Positions 1 through 8,655 of a DNA stretch of 64,000 bases are shown here, piece after piece (the first letter of the stretch is position 1; each line of letters opens with the position of its first letter). The DNA comes from Aquirhabdus parva. Lineage in GTDB: Bacteria > Pseudomonadota > Gammaproteobacteria > Pseudomonadales > Moraxellaceae. The stretch is taken from the NCBI RefSeq assembly GCF_003351745.1, contig NZ_CP031222.1, positions 3,020,207-3,084,206 of the forward strand. The letters run 5' to 3'. The notes below the pieces were generated by a model. It worked only from the letters and a program-made list of their open reading frames with translations. It made no database searches and was not told where the DNA came from. Position numbers and translations under genes: made by a program.

Positions 1-103
1 TCAAGTGGTTGGCAATCTGCTAACGATCCCGATCAATCTTGATCCTGTGGATTTAGGTCAATCACCTACGCGTAACTGTTATGGGACATTAAAGTTCTGT
101 TAA
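1..103 (+). CDS. C-terminal end of an unknown protein (partial, runs off left edge)
   Basis: Frame 2 is open from the left edge to a TAA at 101-103 and encodes about 33 residues ending in GTLKFC. The terminator directly downstream supports a real plus-strand gene ending here. There is too little sequence to assign a family. The two cysteines in the last 10 residues would suit an exported protein, but that is a guess. Confidence 0.4.
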   Translation, partial: QVVGNLLTIPINLDPVDLGQSPTRNCYGTLKFC

Positions 104-116
104 GGACGAATCGATG

Positions 117-152
117 CAATAAAAAACCACCGTTTAAGGTGGTTTTTTATTG
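117..152. terminator. Bidirectional intrinsic terminator
   Basis: An A6-CCACC stem pairs with GGTGG-T6 around a short GTTTAA loop. T-runs occur on both strands. It sits between the plus-strand gene ending at 103 and the minus-strand MFS gene ending at 172, so it can serve both convergent genes. Confidence 0.85.
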
Positions 153-171
153 CATATAGAAGACTGATTCC

Positions 172-1422
172 TCACCCCACTTGCTCTGTCTCCAGCGGTT
201 TCGCGACTTGCACGGGAACTCGCGCGCCTCGGACATGATCAATCCATAACGTCGCCAAGACAGCAAGTCCTACCGCAGCCCAGCCCACCATGCCATAACC
301 CTCAATCTGACCTGTTGCTGTATTCGACAGCATCAGTCCACCGAGCCATGCCCCACAGCCTGTACCGAGTGCTTGAACGGCACTATTGGCACTCAAGAAT
401 GCACCGCGATGGGCAGGCTCTGGTACGGTAGTCAAAAGCGCCTGCATCGGGATGATGCGTCCAGAAACCGTGACCATAAAGAACGGGAAAAACAGCACGA
501 TCAGCATAAACGGCAGTGCAGGCATATGGGTGACAAACAGGATCGGAAATGCAGACAAGATGACCGCAATCCGAAACACGCGTTTGTTGCCATAGCGATC
601 TGCGAGTCGCCCCACCACACGCGAGGTAAAGAAGGTCGCAGCCCCACCCGCCATATAGATCCACGACAACTGCGCAGGCGCTACACCATGATTGGCGACC
701 AGCACAGGAGAAATAAACGGGATCACCATCATCTGCGATGCCATCATGGTGAAGGTAAAGGCAAAAGCGTTGAGATGTCGCGCATTGCTAAACAAACGCC
801 ACAGGTTTGGCAGCACTTCGCTGAGCACGGGTGGGTTCTCTTTGAGATGTTCGGTCAGCGACGGTACAACCTTGATGGCTGCAATCCAGATCAATGCTGA
901 CAAGACCACCAAGAGGACAAAAGGGGCGGCCCAGCTAAAGTGCGCACCGAGTAAAACACCTGCGGGTACCCCCGCGATTGCAGCCAGTGAGAATGCGGTC
1001 ATGATGATGCCCATGGCCGCACCGCGACGCTGCGGGGGAATCACATCACTGACAATCGCCATAACGACTGAGCCGAGCATGCCTCCAGTTATTCCGGCAA
1101 ATGCACGGGCAAACAGCAATAACTCATAGCTATTGGCGAGCGCACAAATCAGATTGGACAGTGCAAATAACGCATAGGCAATCAGCAGCAAACGCCGACG
1201 GTCAAATCGGTCGATATAAGTCGCCGCCAGTAATCCAGACAGCCCAGAACACCATGAATACATCGACACCGCTGTCGCAAAGGCAACGGGGGTGATGTTA
1301 AAGGCATGCATCAACTGCGGACCGAGCGGCATCATGACCATGAAGTCCATGATGATGGTAAATTGGATGAGCGCAAGCAGCCAAAGTAGGCTGCGCTCTT
1401 GGGTCGTGCTGATGCTATACAT
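172..1422 (-). CDS. MFS transporter (12-TM exporter type)
   Basis: A hydrophobic protein of about 416 aa with the major facilitator layout. The loop 2-3 signature is visible as a DRFDRRR stretch, and several glycine-rich helices follow (GGMLGSVVMAI, AGVPAGVLLG). I place the start at 1422 because AAAAGGA lies 8-9 nt upstream of that ATG; upstream in-frame starts (1452, 1512) lack a good ribosome binding site and the longest overlaps the next gene. It is the last gene of a PadR - siderophore reductase - MFS operon on the minus strand. By context it may move a siderophore or metal chelate, but the sequence alone only supports a drug/metabolite exporter-type MFS protein. Confidence 0.85.
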   Translation of the reverse strand: MYSISTTQERSLLWLLALIQFTIIMDFMVMMPLGPQLMHAFNITPVAFATAVSMYSWCSGLSGLLAATYIDRFDRRRLLLIAYALFALSNLICALANSYELLLFARAFAGITGGMLGSVVMAIVSDVIPPQRRGAAMGIIMTAFSLAAIAGVPAGVLLGAHFSWAAPFVLLVVLSALIWIAAIKVVPSLTEHLKENPPVLSEVLPNLWRLFSNARHLNAFAFTFTMMASQMMVIPFISPVLVANHGVAPAQLSWIYMAGGAATFFTSRVVGRLADRYGNKRVFRIAVILSAFPILFVTHMPALPFMLIVLFFPFFMVTVSGRIIPMQALLTTVPEPAHRGAFLSANSAVQALGTGCGAWLGGLMLSNTATGQIEGYGMVGWAAVGLAVLATLWIDHVRGARVPVQVAKPLETEQVG

Positions 1423-1466
1423 CGACGTATTCCTTTTTAGTAATTCTGACATCGATGTTGCCGATG

Positions 1467-2276
1467 TCAATCTTCTAGATTTTCGTGCACGGCGGCGTCG
1501 CCGTGTTTCCAATAACTGGCTATCCTTAGACGGGATTTATCCATGCCACGCTCAGTACGGAAATGGTCACGGATGGCACGCATCGCTCTCGCCTCTCCTG
1601 CCGCCCAAACATAGCCTTCGCCTGCGGGCAACGCCAGCTCACGCGCGGCCTGCAAGAGCGCATTGCTCTCAAACACCGAAGCACTGCGATAACACCAAAT
1701 AGCGGTCAGATCAGCTTGAGTGTCAAACTCCAGATGACCTGATGCATCCGCTACTTCCAAAATCGCAGTCACACGGGTACCCGCAGGAAGTTCACTGAGA
1801 CGACGTGCGATGGCAGGCAACGCAGTGTCATCCCCGATCAGCACCTGCCAATCAAAACCCGTGGGGATCACCAGTGATCCGCGTGGACCACCAACCCCTA
1901 GCGACTGTCCAACTTGTGCTTGCTTCGCCCATGTCGCGGCGGGACCGGCTTCATGGATGGCGAACTCAATATCCAGTTCACGCGCAGCGCGATCAAAACG
2001 GCGCGGCGTAAAATCACGAGCGACAGGTCTAGGCCCAGTTGGGAACACCAGACCATCGGGTCCCATGGTCGGCATGACCAGTGGCTCGCTGCCCGTGGGA
2101 AAAAAGACTTTAATATGGTCATCAAATGATGCGGACTCAAAGTCGCTTAAGTCCTCACCGGTAAAGGTGACACGAATCAAATGTGGGGTTAATGCTTGTA
2201 CATGAGTAGCCTCAAGCAAGCGAAATTTCAACGGGTGGCGTACGCGAGTCACGCTCAAATCTGGGGTATTTGACAT
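1467..2276 (-). CDS. Siderophore-interacting protein / NAD(P)H ferric-siderophore reductase
   Basis: A cytoplasmic flavoprotein of 269 aa of the ViuB/YqjH type. These enzymes reduce ferric siderophores and release Fe2+. The N-terminal half is a FAD-binding 9 barrel, with the flavin motif seen as RDFTPRR near residue 90. The C-terminal half is the SIP NAD(P)H-binding domain (GDDTALPAIARRL and an AAGEARAMR segment). The length is normal for the family. It lies about 70 bp downstream of the PadR regulator in the same direction. In E. coli the equivalent pair yqjH-yqjI is divergent and YqjI represses yqjH; here they are co-directional, so the regulator probably controls the whole operon. Confidence 0.9.
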   Translation of the reverse strand: MSNTPDLSVTRVRHPLKFRLLEATHVQALTPHLIRVTFTGEDLSDFESASFDDHIKVFFPTGSEPLVMPTMGPDGLVFPTGPRPVARDFTPRRFDRAARELDIEFAIHEAGPAATWAKQAQVGQSLGVGGPRGSLVIPTGFDWQVLIGDDTALPAIARRLSELPAGTRVTAILEVADASGHLEFDTQADLTAIWCYRSASVFESNALLQAARELALPAGEGYVWAAGEARAMRAIRDHFRTERGMDKSRLRIASYWKHGDAAVHENLED

Positions 2277-2347
2277 TAATACGACTCCAATATTTCTCTA
2301 GAATTCAGAGTGGAACAATACTTAGCGGGCGGTACCGCGCAGTGCTT

Positions 2348-3052
2348 TTACTCTGCACTGCCCTTTTCACTTTGACCTTCGATCTCGGCTGTGGCGCGCG
2401 CCAAAATGGCGGCAATACGGCGCTGCTCATCGGCAGGCACATCACTGCGCAGGAGCAAAGCATGCTTCAGCGCACGACGCGCGGTGATCAACTCAGGCAA
2501 CCAGCCACCTTCGCTGATATCGGCAGGTTCTTCACCAGAAAAGGCACGGCGTACCGAGTCCATCTTACGCGCGATATGCGTCAGCTTGGCGAACATCAAT
2601 TCGACATGTGCTCGGTTGGCTTCCAAATTCTCACGACCAAGATCCGCCAGCTCATAGCGTTTACGGTTACCTTCTAGTTGAACGGTGACATAACCCAACT
2701 CTTCCAGATAGGTCAATGCCGGATAAACCATGCCTGGACTGGGGGCGTAAAAGCCATTGGAACGGGTTTCGAGTGCCTTGATGAGTTCATAACCGTGGCT
2801 AGGTTGGGCTTCTATCAGCGCAAGCAGCATGAGCTGCAAGTCGGCCGTACTAAACTTACGACCACGCGGCATACCATCCCCCTCACCGCCAAAGCCGCCA
2901 CCACCAAAACCGCCGAAACCGCCTAAGCCACCAGGTCCACCTTGAAAACGATCTCCTCCGCCACGGCGACCATGACCGATCGCATGCCAGAGCTGATGAA
3001 TTGAAAAACCACGAGCGCCGTGCTGGCGCGAAAAACGAGTATGGGAATGCAT
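2348..3052 (-). CDS. PadR-family regulator of the YqjI (metal-responsive) type
   Basis: A 234-aa protein. Residues about 1-65 form a His/Arg/Gly-rich region ending in a striking GGFGGFGGGGFGG run. A PadR winged helix follows (LMLLALIEAQPSHGYELIKAL, then the wing around VYPALTYLEELGYV). The C-terminal half is helical, as in PadR-s1/Vinculin-like dimerisation regions. E. coli YqjI has the same plan of a metal-binding N-terminal extension before the PadR domain, and it represses a siderophore reductase. This gene's immediate neighbour is such a reductase. Two perfect palindromes just upstream (3071-3108) are the expected operator, implying autoregulation. The regulatory assignment is inference from family, neighbour and operator. 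Confidence 0.85.
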   Translation of the reverse strand: MHSHTRFSRQHGARGFSIHQLWHAIGHGRRGGGDRFQGGPGGLGGFGGFGGGGFGGEGDGMPRGRKFSTADLQLMLLALIEAQPSHGYELIKALETRSNGFYAPSPGMVYPALTYLEELGYVTVQLEGNRKRYELADLGRENLEANRAHVELMFAKLTHIARKMDSVRRAFSGEEPADISEGGWLPELITARRALKHALLLRSDVPADEQRRIAAILARATAEIEGQSEKGSAE

Positions 3053-3070
3053 GACACATGTTCCTTTTTA

Positions 3071-3108
3071 TATCTTAAGATATATTAAAAGATATATATC
3101 TTAAGATA
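3071..3108. promoter_or_regulatory. Double palindromic operator for the PadR/YqjI-like regulator
   Basis: The 12-bp perfect palindrome TATCTTAAGATA occurs twice, at 3071-3082 and 3097-3108, with 26 bp from start to start. It lies immediately upstream of the PadR gene and close to its start codon. The very AT-rich palindromic pair suits binding of two PadR dimers and repression of the padR-reductase-MFS operon. Confidence 0.75.
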
Positions 3109-3611
3109 GTTTGTCAAACGAAATGTGCAAAAAAAACACAAATATTTGATGTGTTAGCCAGACTTATTTTGGCTATGGTACAGATAGCCACGACATGATC
3201 GGTCGTAGCCTCTCAGAACCTAGCCCTCCAGATGGACATCAAGTTTTTATTAATCAATGATTTTTAGGCCTAAAAGCCGCTGAAAGTGGCTATAGGGGGA
3301 GAGCTTAGCGTTTATCCTTAGCACTAATTGCTCATCGGTGTGGAAGTAGGAATGTTGTCTTTGGACTTGATATTGTCGATGGCATCTTTTTACAGAACTC
3401 CACCTTTATATCTACCCTGCGGTCATATGATTAAACCAATAATAATGATACTTTTCTCACACTTTCACACTGTGCGCGCAGATGTTTAATTATTTATATG
3501 TTTGTTTAGCCCTTTTGATTCTCTGTATAGCCTTTCTGGTCTACGTATCGTTCTCAATAAACTTTTAAGCCTATGCCGATCTTTCGTTTGATGGCTGCAA
3601 GCCCCACAAAA
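3109..3611. other. Intergenic region without a convincing gene
   Basis: An AT-rich stretch of about 500 bp between the PadR promoter and the terminator of the next gene. The only ORF of note is 28 codons at 3482-3568 on the plus strand. It encodes a single hydrophobic helix but has no recognisable ribosome binding site. I see no RNA gene or repeat. Confidence 0.5.
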
Positions 3612-3633
3612 AAGCCCACATGATCGTGGGCTT
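3612..3633 (-). terminator. Intrinsic terminator of the 160-aa exported protein gene
   Basis: AAGCCCAC pairs with GTGGGCTT across a 6-nt loop. On the minus strand the hairpin is followed by a run of six T (3608-3613). It lies 40 bp beyond the stop codon at 3673. Confidence 0.85.
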
Positions 3634-3672
3634 CTTTAGCATTTTTTACGTTTTATTTAGAAGAGATTTCCT

Positions 3673-4155
3673 TTACTGAGGAACCAGTGGCGCAAAATCT
3701 GGCGTTGCATCAAAAACCTGTGGGTTTGAAGTCTGAACCCTATTCACTTCCTGCCCGACTTCAATCAATCCTTTATTGATATTCGGATCAGAGAGAAACT
3801 CTTTGATCGCCGCACGACCTAAAGCCTGTCCAGCCAACCCCAGAGAGGCCTTACCTTCAAAGTTCACGGCGTCTTCAGTCTGGGTTTGGCAGGAGACGGT
3901 GAAGAGTCGATTAAAGACTTTACCAAATTCATCGCTAATCTCATGGCGTTTACGATCACTGATATTCACCAGATCCTTAAGCGGCTTGGTCGGTGAAAAG
4001 ACCAAAAAGAAGCGCTGAATAAAGACTTGTTTATCCTGTGGCGTCGCTTCCTTCAGCAGACAACCGACCAGCCGCTGTGCGTACACACCGGCATGGGCAC
4101 TCGCACTCATGCTACACGCCAAAACCAACATACCGAGTAACGCAAATCTTTTCAT
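3673..4155 (-). CDS. Exported protein of unknown function
   Basis: A 160-aa protein with a clear Sec signal peptide (KRFALLGMLVLACSMSASAHA, cleavage expected after AHA). The mature part is mixed and contains two cysteines (GCLLKE, SCQTQ) that could form a disulfide in the periplasm. I do not recognise a family. The gene stands alone and has its own terminator. AGGC/GGAG-like sequence precedes the ATG at 4155. Confidence 0.75.
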   Translation of the reverse strand: MKRFALLGMLVLACSMSASAHAGVYAQRLVGCLLKEATPQDKQVFIQRFFLVFSPTKPLKDLVNISDRKRHEISDEFGKVFNRLFTVSCQTQTEDAVNFEGKASLGLAGQALGRAAIKEFLSDPNINKGLIEVGQEVNRVQTSNPQVFDATPDFAPLVPQ

Positions 4156-4353
4156 AGCCTCTCCCCAAGTCCTCCGAGATTAGCACATATACATCGGGGC
4201 TTAGCAGGGGGTATTTGCATTTAAATCGATTAAACAGTCACGGCCCTTTTCAGCTTAAGTATTATTCACCGCTAAATTGTAGCCACAGCCTTTTTCGATA
4301 CGTCTGCTCAAAATCTCACTTACTCGTCATCGTCCTATGCTAGAATTAAAAAA

Positions 4354-4390
4354 TTGACAACAATAATTGTCAGCTAGACAATTTGACAAA
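4354..4390 (+). promoter_or_regulatory. Promoter with overlapping inverted repeat
   Basis: TTGACA (4354-4359) is a perfect -35 box, and a weak -10 (GACAAT, 4377-4382) follows at 17 bp. The same DNA forms the inverted repeat TGACAA-N6-TTGTCA (4355-4372), followed by another TTTGACAAA. The arrangement suggests a repressor site on the promoter of the SRPBCC gene. The regulator is not identifiable. Confidence 0.45.
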
Positions 4391-4430
4391 CACCCCATCA
4401 ACAAACCAGTGCGAATAACGGAGAAAAACA

Positions 4431-4862
4431 ATGCTGAAAACCCAGAAAGTATATGTGATCCATGAGTTTAACGCACCAGTAGCCAAAGTCTTTTCGACCT
4501 TGAGCGAACATGAGAACTTGAGCAAGATCTTTGCCCCGGCCAAAGTCACCCGTTTAAACGACGGTAAAGATGCCCGTAATGGCGTGGGTTCAGCACGGAA
4601 ACTATCCATTCCGTTGACCCCGTCTTTTGTAGAAACCAATCTGGTCTACCGGGAAAATGAGCTGATCGAATACGCAATCACCAGCGGTATTGCACCCATC
4701 AAGGAACATCGCGGTGTGATGAAGTTTATTGATCTGGATGGCAAGCGTACCCGTCTGGAATACACCATCACCTTTAAAGGTCGTGTACCGTTTATTGGTC
4801 CTATCATCAAAGCTGCACTGCAAGATGGTGTGGCACGTGGGCTAAAGAAACTGCGTTTTTAA
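4431..4862 (+). CDS. SRPBCC (START-like / polyketide cyclase fold) protein
   Basis: A 143-aa protein of the helix-grip SRPBCC superfamily. The N-terminus (VYVIHEFNAPVAKVFSTLSEHENLSKIF) is the typical first strand and helices. A central G-x-GSAR strand and a C-terminal amphipathic helix (ALQDGVARGLKKL) complete the fold. Such proteins bind a hydrophobic ligand in an internal cavity; the ligand here cannot be predicted. A GGAG stretch lies upstream of the ATG. It is monocistronic behind an unusual palindromic promoter. Confidence 0.8.
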   Translation: MLKTQKVYVIHEFNAPVAKVFSTLSEHENLSKIFAPAKVTRLNDGKDARNGVGSARKLSIPLTPSFVETNLVYRENELIEYAITSGIAPIKEHRGVMKFIDLDGKRTRLEYTITFKGRVPFIGPIIKAALQDGVARGLKKLRF

Positions 4863-5525
4863 TTTTTAAACTATTGTCTGTGTATCCTGTCCAGATTGAC
4901 CTTTTTAGGCAGTTTGGATCAGGGCAATGTTCACAGCCTAAAGGCTCACAATGATGAGTCTCCAAGGTCAACTTTGAATAATATCCATATAATCTACATA
5001 TAACCTCCATACAATATACATAATTAAAGCTCACAGCCTATGTTCTACTTAATATACTTTCAGACCCACTCATAATAAAATTCATATAACTATCGATTAT
5101 AAAACGCACAATCCATCACAATATTCAAAGGATATAAACTCAATAACCGTTGAGAAAACCAGTAATAACATTTACATCCAACTTAATCAAAAATAAAAAT
5201 AAAACATTGTTTTATATCATCTAAATTTTATATTTTTTCGATAAATCAATATAAACCTCTCAAACATCAATAGCCAAAACCGCGCAAAAAAAGAAGAAAT
5301 AAGAAAAGAAATATTATTATTTACTCGATTACATAAAAAATACAATTGATCATAAATCTTAAACCTATATTCGACATTCAAGCATTATTTGATGTTTGTC
5401 CCTTAAATATGAATACGCAGCATCATGAATATCATGTTGTATGCCATATGAATAAATTGGGCACTGCCCGGTCATTCTCAATCCATCTTAAAGCCAGCTG
5501 TCGTTTCTCAATCATGGAGTCTTCT
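4863..5525. other. AT-rich intergenic region / long leader before the protease gene
   Basis: About 660 bp, strongly AT-rich from 5040 onward. An in-frame extension of the protease ORF back to 5346 is open, but it has no signal-peptide logic or ribosome binding site. I see no terminator, repeat or RNA gene. It may contain a long 5' untranslated leader or horizontally acquired flanking DNA. Confidence 0.45.
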
Positions 5526-7292
5526 ATGCAAGTTTCGGATCTGTTTTCTGCTGTTGCGGTGCGTCGTGTGACGCTCTTGTCATCGATGGTTTCTGTCGTT
5601 TTGATGTCTCTTTCTGCACAGGCTGCAGAGCCTTGGGTATCGACCAAGACGCATGCGTTTAAACATTTTGACTGGGCCACCCCAAGTGCAACAACGGCAA
5701 TTGCGGGGGCTGCAAGCACTGCGGTATCCGATGTCTCAGCAACGACTGCCGTGCCCATCACCTTGAGCCTTAAACTCCAGAATGAGGCACAGTTGGATAA
5801 GCTGGTGTCTTATTATCTCTCAGGCTCTGCACGCCAATACCTTACTCCTGCACAATTCACTCAGCAGTTTGGCCCCTCACAAGCACAAGTCGATAAAGTG
5901 GTCAGTTATCTCAAGAAATCCGGCTACACCAATATCACCGTCTCACCAAATCATCTGCTGGTAACCGCTACAGGTACCGCGGCTCATGCAAACAGTGCTT
6001 TTAACACCAAACTCAAAGGCTTTGAGAAAGATGGACACCATGTCTTTGCCAATAGCACTGATGCGCAGGTGCCACAATCTCTGGGCGGTATCGTGGAAAC
6101 AGTACTTGGGCTAGATACGGCAAACGTATATCGCACCTTCAACCATCAAGTCATCGCCACCAATGCAAAACCCGGTTCAACAACCAATGCGACTCCCGCC
6201 AAAGTTGGACATAACCCGTTGGACTTCGCCACCATTTACGATGCAGCTTCATTACCTAAAGCAATCAATACCACAGCAGCTGTCGTAATGTGGGGAGATG
6301 GCACAGGTGCGGTTAAAGATCTAGGCACTTACACCACGGCCAATGGCCTAGGGGCTGTCGCAACGTCCGTGGTTAAAACCGGTTCGGCTTCTGACAGCTA
6401 TACACTGACCGATGCTGAGTGGGATATGGATAGCCAGACGATTTTGGGTGCCGCTGGTGGTGCGATTCAAAAGATTATTTTCTATACCTCACCGGACTCA
6501 CCAACCAATGCCAACGTGACCAACGCCATGAATCGTGCGGTAACGGATAATCTGGCCAAGGTTATTGATGGCTCGTTTGGCGAATGTGAGTCAGGCGATA
6601 CGATTGCCGTCAACGATGCCATCTTTAAACAAGCCATTACCCAAGGTCAGACCTTCTCGATTTCTAGCGGCGACTCAGGTGCCTTTGAGTGCAATAGTGG
6701 CAAACCTACGAGTAATTATACCGTGTCCTCGCCTGCTGTTTCACCTTACGTGATTGCAGTTGGCGGTACTGCCTTGTATACGACAGGCACAACAGCTTAT
6801 AGCAGCGAAGTTGTTTGGAATCAGGGCTTAAGCAAAGGAAAACTGGGCGCCACTGGCGGTGGCTATAGCAAGATCGAGGCTGCACCAGCGTGGCAAAGTG
6901 GGATCACGGCATCATCAACTTGGCGCGGCTTACCGGATGTTGGTTTTGATGCAGATCCTAACAGCGGCGTGAAAGTGTATGTGAACGGTGTAATTCAGCA
7001 GTGGGGTGGCACAAGCCTTGCCGCACCGATCTTTGCCGGACTCTGGGCACGCTTGCAGTCCAACAACAGTAACTCATTACCCTTCCCCGCAGCAGCGTTT
7101 TACTCCTACTTTTCCAAGTCTGCCAATGCAGGACTGCTGCATGATGTCACTTCAGGCAATAATGGTACGAGCACCTATCCAGGCTATACCGCTGTTGCTG
7201 GTTGGGATGCTTCAACAGGATTTGGTAGCTTCGATACTGCCAAACTGGATGCTTTCCTAAAGCAACAAACCAGTATTCCGACATCATTTTAA
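5526..7292 (+). CDS. Secreted S53 family serine-carboxyl peptidase (sedolisin/kumamolisin type)
   Basis: A 588-aa protein from the ATG at 5526, chosen because GGAG lies 6 nt upstream and the protein then begins with a Sec signal peptide (VVLMSLSAQAA). Residues about 75-205 form the pro-kumamolisin activation domain, and the catalytic domain follows. The Glu/Asp pair is E298 and D302 in TDAEWDMDSQ, the oxyanion aspartate is D383 in SSGDSG, and the nucleophile is S497 in GGTSLAAP. The C-terminal HDVTSGNNG...GWDASTGFG segment is the usual calcium site. S53 peptidases are acid-active endopeptidases that remove their own propeptide. It is monocistronic with a strong terminator and probably has a nutritional role. 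Confidence 0.93.
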   Translation: MQVSDLFSAVAVRRVTLLSSMVSVVLMSLSAQAAEPWVSTKTHAFKHFDWATPSATTAIAGAASTAVSDVSATTAVPITLSLKLQNEAQLDKLVSYYLSGSARQYLTPAQFTQQFGPSQAQVDKVVSYLKKSGYTNITVSPNHLLVTATGTAAHANSAFNTKLKGFEKDGHHVFANSTDAQVPQSLGGIVETVLGLDTANVYRTFNHQVIATNAKPGSTTNATPAKVGHNPLDFATIYDAASLPKAINTTAAVVMWGDGTGAVKDLGTYTTANGLGAVATSVVKTGSASDSYTLTDAEWDMDSQTILGAAGGAIQKIIFYTSPDSPTNANVTNAMNRAVTDNLAKVIDGSFGECESGDTIAVNDAIFKQAITQGQTFSISSGDSGAFECNSGKPTSNYTVSSPAVSPYVIAVGGTALYTTGTTAYSSEVVWNQGLSKGKLGATGGGYSKIEAAPAWQSGITASSTWRGLPDVGFDADPNSGVKVYVNGVIQQWGGTSLAAPIFAGLWARLQSNNSNSLPFPAAAFYSYFSKSANAGLLHDVTSGNNGTSTYPGYTAVAGWDASTGFGSFDTAKLDAFLKQQTSIPTSF

Positions 7293-7333
7293 GTAGAGCT
7301 ACTCATTGCAGCGCAATTGAATGGCCCTAAAAA

Positions 7334-7360
7334 AAGCCCGTATTGTTATGCGGGCTTTTT
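7334..7360 (+). terminator. Intrinsic terminator after the S53 protease gene
   Basis: AAGCCCG pairs with CGGGCTT around a 10-nt loop and is followed by T5 on the plus strand. It lies 41 bp after the protease stop codon. Confidence 0.85.
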
Positions 7361-7437
7361 GTGTCTATCTCTTTACTTTAATAGATCATTTCTGCCAATC
7401 TGTTTGCTCTTTATCTCAAGACTTCAGGGAGCGCTCT

Positions 7438-7734
7438 ATGGCGGCGTACGTCATTTTTATTCGTGAAAAAATCATCGATGCCGAGAAACTGGCGGAATAT
7501 CGACAAAGCGTGGGCAGCACCTTTAAAGATCATCCGGTAAAGTTAATCGCGGCAAATGGCCCGCAGAAAACGTTAGAAGGCGAATCTGTCGATGATATCT
7601 TGATTCTGGAATTTCCCTCCTATGAGGCTGCATCCAATTGGTATAACAGCCCTGCTTATCAAGAGGCCAGCAAAACCCGCCTACAAGGGGCTTCTTTTCA
7701 AGTCTATATTACTGAAGGCTTTGCAGCGAAATAA
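7438..7734 (+). CDS. DUF1330 family protein
   Basis: A 98-aa cytoplasmic protein. The start at 7438 is preceded by AGGGAG at 6 nt; the longer frame back to 7321 reads through the upstream terminator and is rejected. The sequence has the ferredoxin-like dimeric alpha-beta barrel pattern of DUF1330: AAYVIFIREKIIDAEKL first strand and helix, a central DDILILEFPSYEAASNWYNSPAYQEA block, and a final strand VYITEGF. The biochemical role of the family is unknown. It is monocistronic. Confidence 0.88.
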   Translation: MAAYVIFIREKIIDAEKLAEYRQSVGSTFKDHPVKLIAANGPQKTLEGESVDDILILEFPSYEAASNWYNSPAYQEASKTRLQGASFQVYITEGFAAK

Positions 7735-7801
7735 CCCAGTCTGACGGAAATGGAAATTGATGTCTAAGAAGCGTTCTTTCTGGAGGCGCGTTACAAGAAG
7801 A

Positions 7802-7828
7802 AAACCCATCATCACGGTGGGTTTCTTT
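7802..7828 (+). terminator. Intrinsic terminator after the DUF1330 gene
   Basis: AACCCATC pairs with GGTGGGTT (one T-G pair) around an ATCAC loop and is followed by a T-rich tail. Confidence 0.7.
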
Positions 7829-7884
7829 GCTTTAAGCGTTGATTTTAGGCATCCTTAGGTCTGGATTCACTTAAGGGATGGACA

Positions 7885-8253
7885 ATGCAAACAAGACAAT
7901 GGGTCGCACTCTTCTCTTTACTGACCCTTTCAAGCTGCATTTTTGCTGAAGAACTTGATGATGAAGCGACCTGTACAGCCGCCTATAATCAATATGTCAC
8001 CATGATCGGAACCAATAGTCTGTGTGCAGGTGCCGTATCAAAAGCACAATTAAATGATTTTGAAAAAGAATATAGCCACTACTGCCCGAAAACCGTCAAT
8101 TTAAAGGTCTCAGAAGAAAAACAAAAAAACTTCCGCATCTTGTTTGGCAATCAGTATTTCAGCAAGGGTGGACTCACCGACAGTGAGATCAAGGAAAAGT
8201 TTAAACCCATCTGCGATGCAGCAATCAATGCGGCGAAGGACGCGGCATCGTAA
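7885..8253 (+). CDS. Small exported Cys-containing protein, unknown function
   Basis: A 122-aa protein with an N-terminal hydrophobic stretch (WVALFSLLTLSSCIFAEE). The SSC could be read as a weak lipobox (LTLSSC), otherwise it is a Sec signal cleaved near FAEE. The mature part has four further cysteines (TCTAAY, LCAGAV, YCPKT, ICDAA), so two disulfides are likely in the periplasm. AAGGGATGGACA precedes the ATG. I do not recognise a family. Confidence 0.75.
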   Translation: MQTRQWVALFSLLTLSSCIFAEELDDEATCTAAYNQYVTMIGTNSLCAGAVSKAQLNDFEKEYSHYCPKTVNLKVSEEKQKNFRILFGNQYFSKGGLTDSEIKEKFKPICDAAINAAKDAAS

Positions 8254-8283
8254 ATGCTCACTAAGGTCTGATGACCCATAAAA

Positions 8284-8306
8284 AAACCCACCATGATGGT
8301 GGGTTT
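8284..8306. terminator. Shared convergent terminator
   Basis: A perfect 10-bp stem, AAACCCACCA with TGGTGGGTTT, encloses a 3-nt loop. It lies between the plus-strand gene ending at 8253 and the minus-strand His-rich gene ending at 8357. Confidence 0.85.
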
Positions 8307-8356
8307 CTTGATTTCATCTCAGCAGTCAAACGGCCTGATGGCTCATGCTTGATGAC

Positions 8357-8581
8357 TTAGTGATGATACTTTTTCACGACCACCACTTTTTTGTGTTTGT
8401 AGACATGGTGATGCTTGCCGTGGTGCTTGGTATAGACCACACGTTTTTGGACATAGCCATGGTGGCGATCAACATGCACCGGATGATGAATGACCCGTTG
8501 CTCCACAATCGCGGCTTGTGACATGACTGGGGCTGCCATTACACCAACCAACGTTACACCCACTAATAGTTTCTTCAACAT
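8357..8581 (-). CDS. Small exported His/Lys/Val-rich protein (paralog A)
   Basis: A 74-aa protein. Residues 1-24 form a signal peptide (LLVGVTLVGVMAAPVMSQAA). The mature 50 residues are dominated by His, Lys, Val and Tyr, with HHGKHHHVYKHKK and a terminal KKYHH. It is clearly paralogous to the protein at 9202-9435: same signal peptide pattern, same AAVVE/AAIVE junction, and similar DNA upstream of the start. Many histidines suggest binding of Zn, Cu or Ni in the periplasm, but this is inference from composition only. Confidence 0.8.
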   Translation of the reverse strand: MLKKLLVGVTLVGVMAAPVMSQAAIVEQRVIHHPVHVDRHHGYVQKRVVYTKHHGKHHHVYKHKKVVVVKKYHH

Positions 8582-8607
8582 GATGCTTTCCTCACTTGTT
8601 TAAACCT

Positions 8608-8655
8608 GAGACTTGACTATACCCCCGAAAAATCACGGATTTAAGCAGACTCACA
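8608..8655. repeat. Duplicated upstream element, copy A (pairs with 9464-9510)
   Basis: A 48-bp stretch starting GAGACTTGACTATACCCCC and ending in AAGCAGACTCACA recurs at 9464-9510 with only a few differences. Each copy lies about 27-30 bp upstream of the start of a His-rich gene and contains a TATAGT -10 candidate on the minus strand. The promoter region was therefore duplicated together with the gene. Confidence 0.75.

Noticed and set aside
3482-3568. 28-codon hydrophobic ORF (single helix)
   Set aside because: No ribosome binding site and no terminator; chance occurrence in AT-rich DNA is likely.
4807-5034. Minus-strand Cys-rich ORF of 75 aa
   Set aside because: It runs antisense into the end of the SRPBCC gene, has no ribosome binding site, and its cysteines are explained by AT/GC skew of the overlapped gene.
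5346-5525. N-terminal extension of the S53 protease ORF
   Set aside because: It would bury the signal peptide about 60 residues inside the protein; the ATG at 5526 has GGAG at the right distance.
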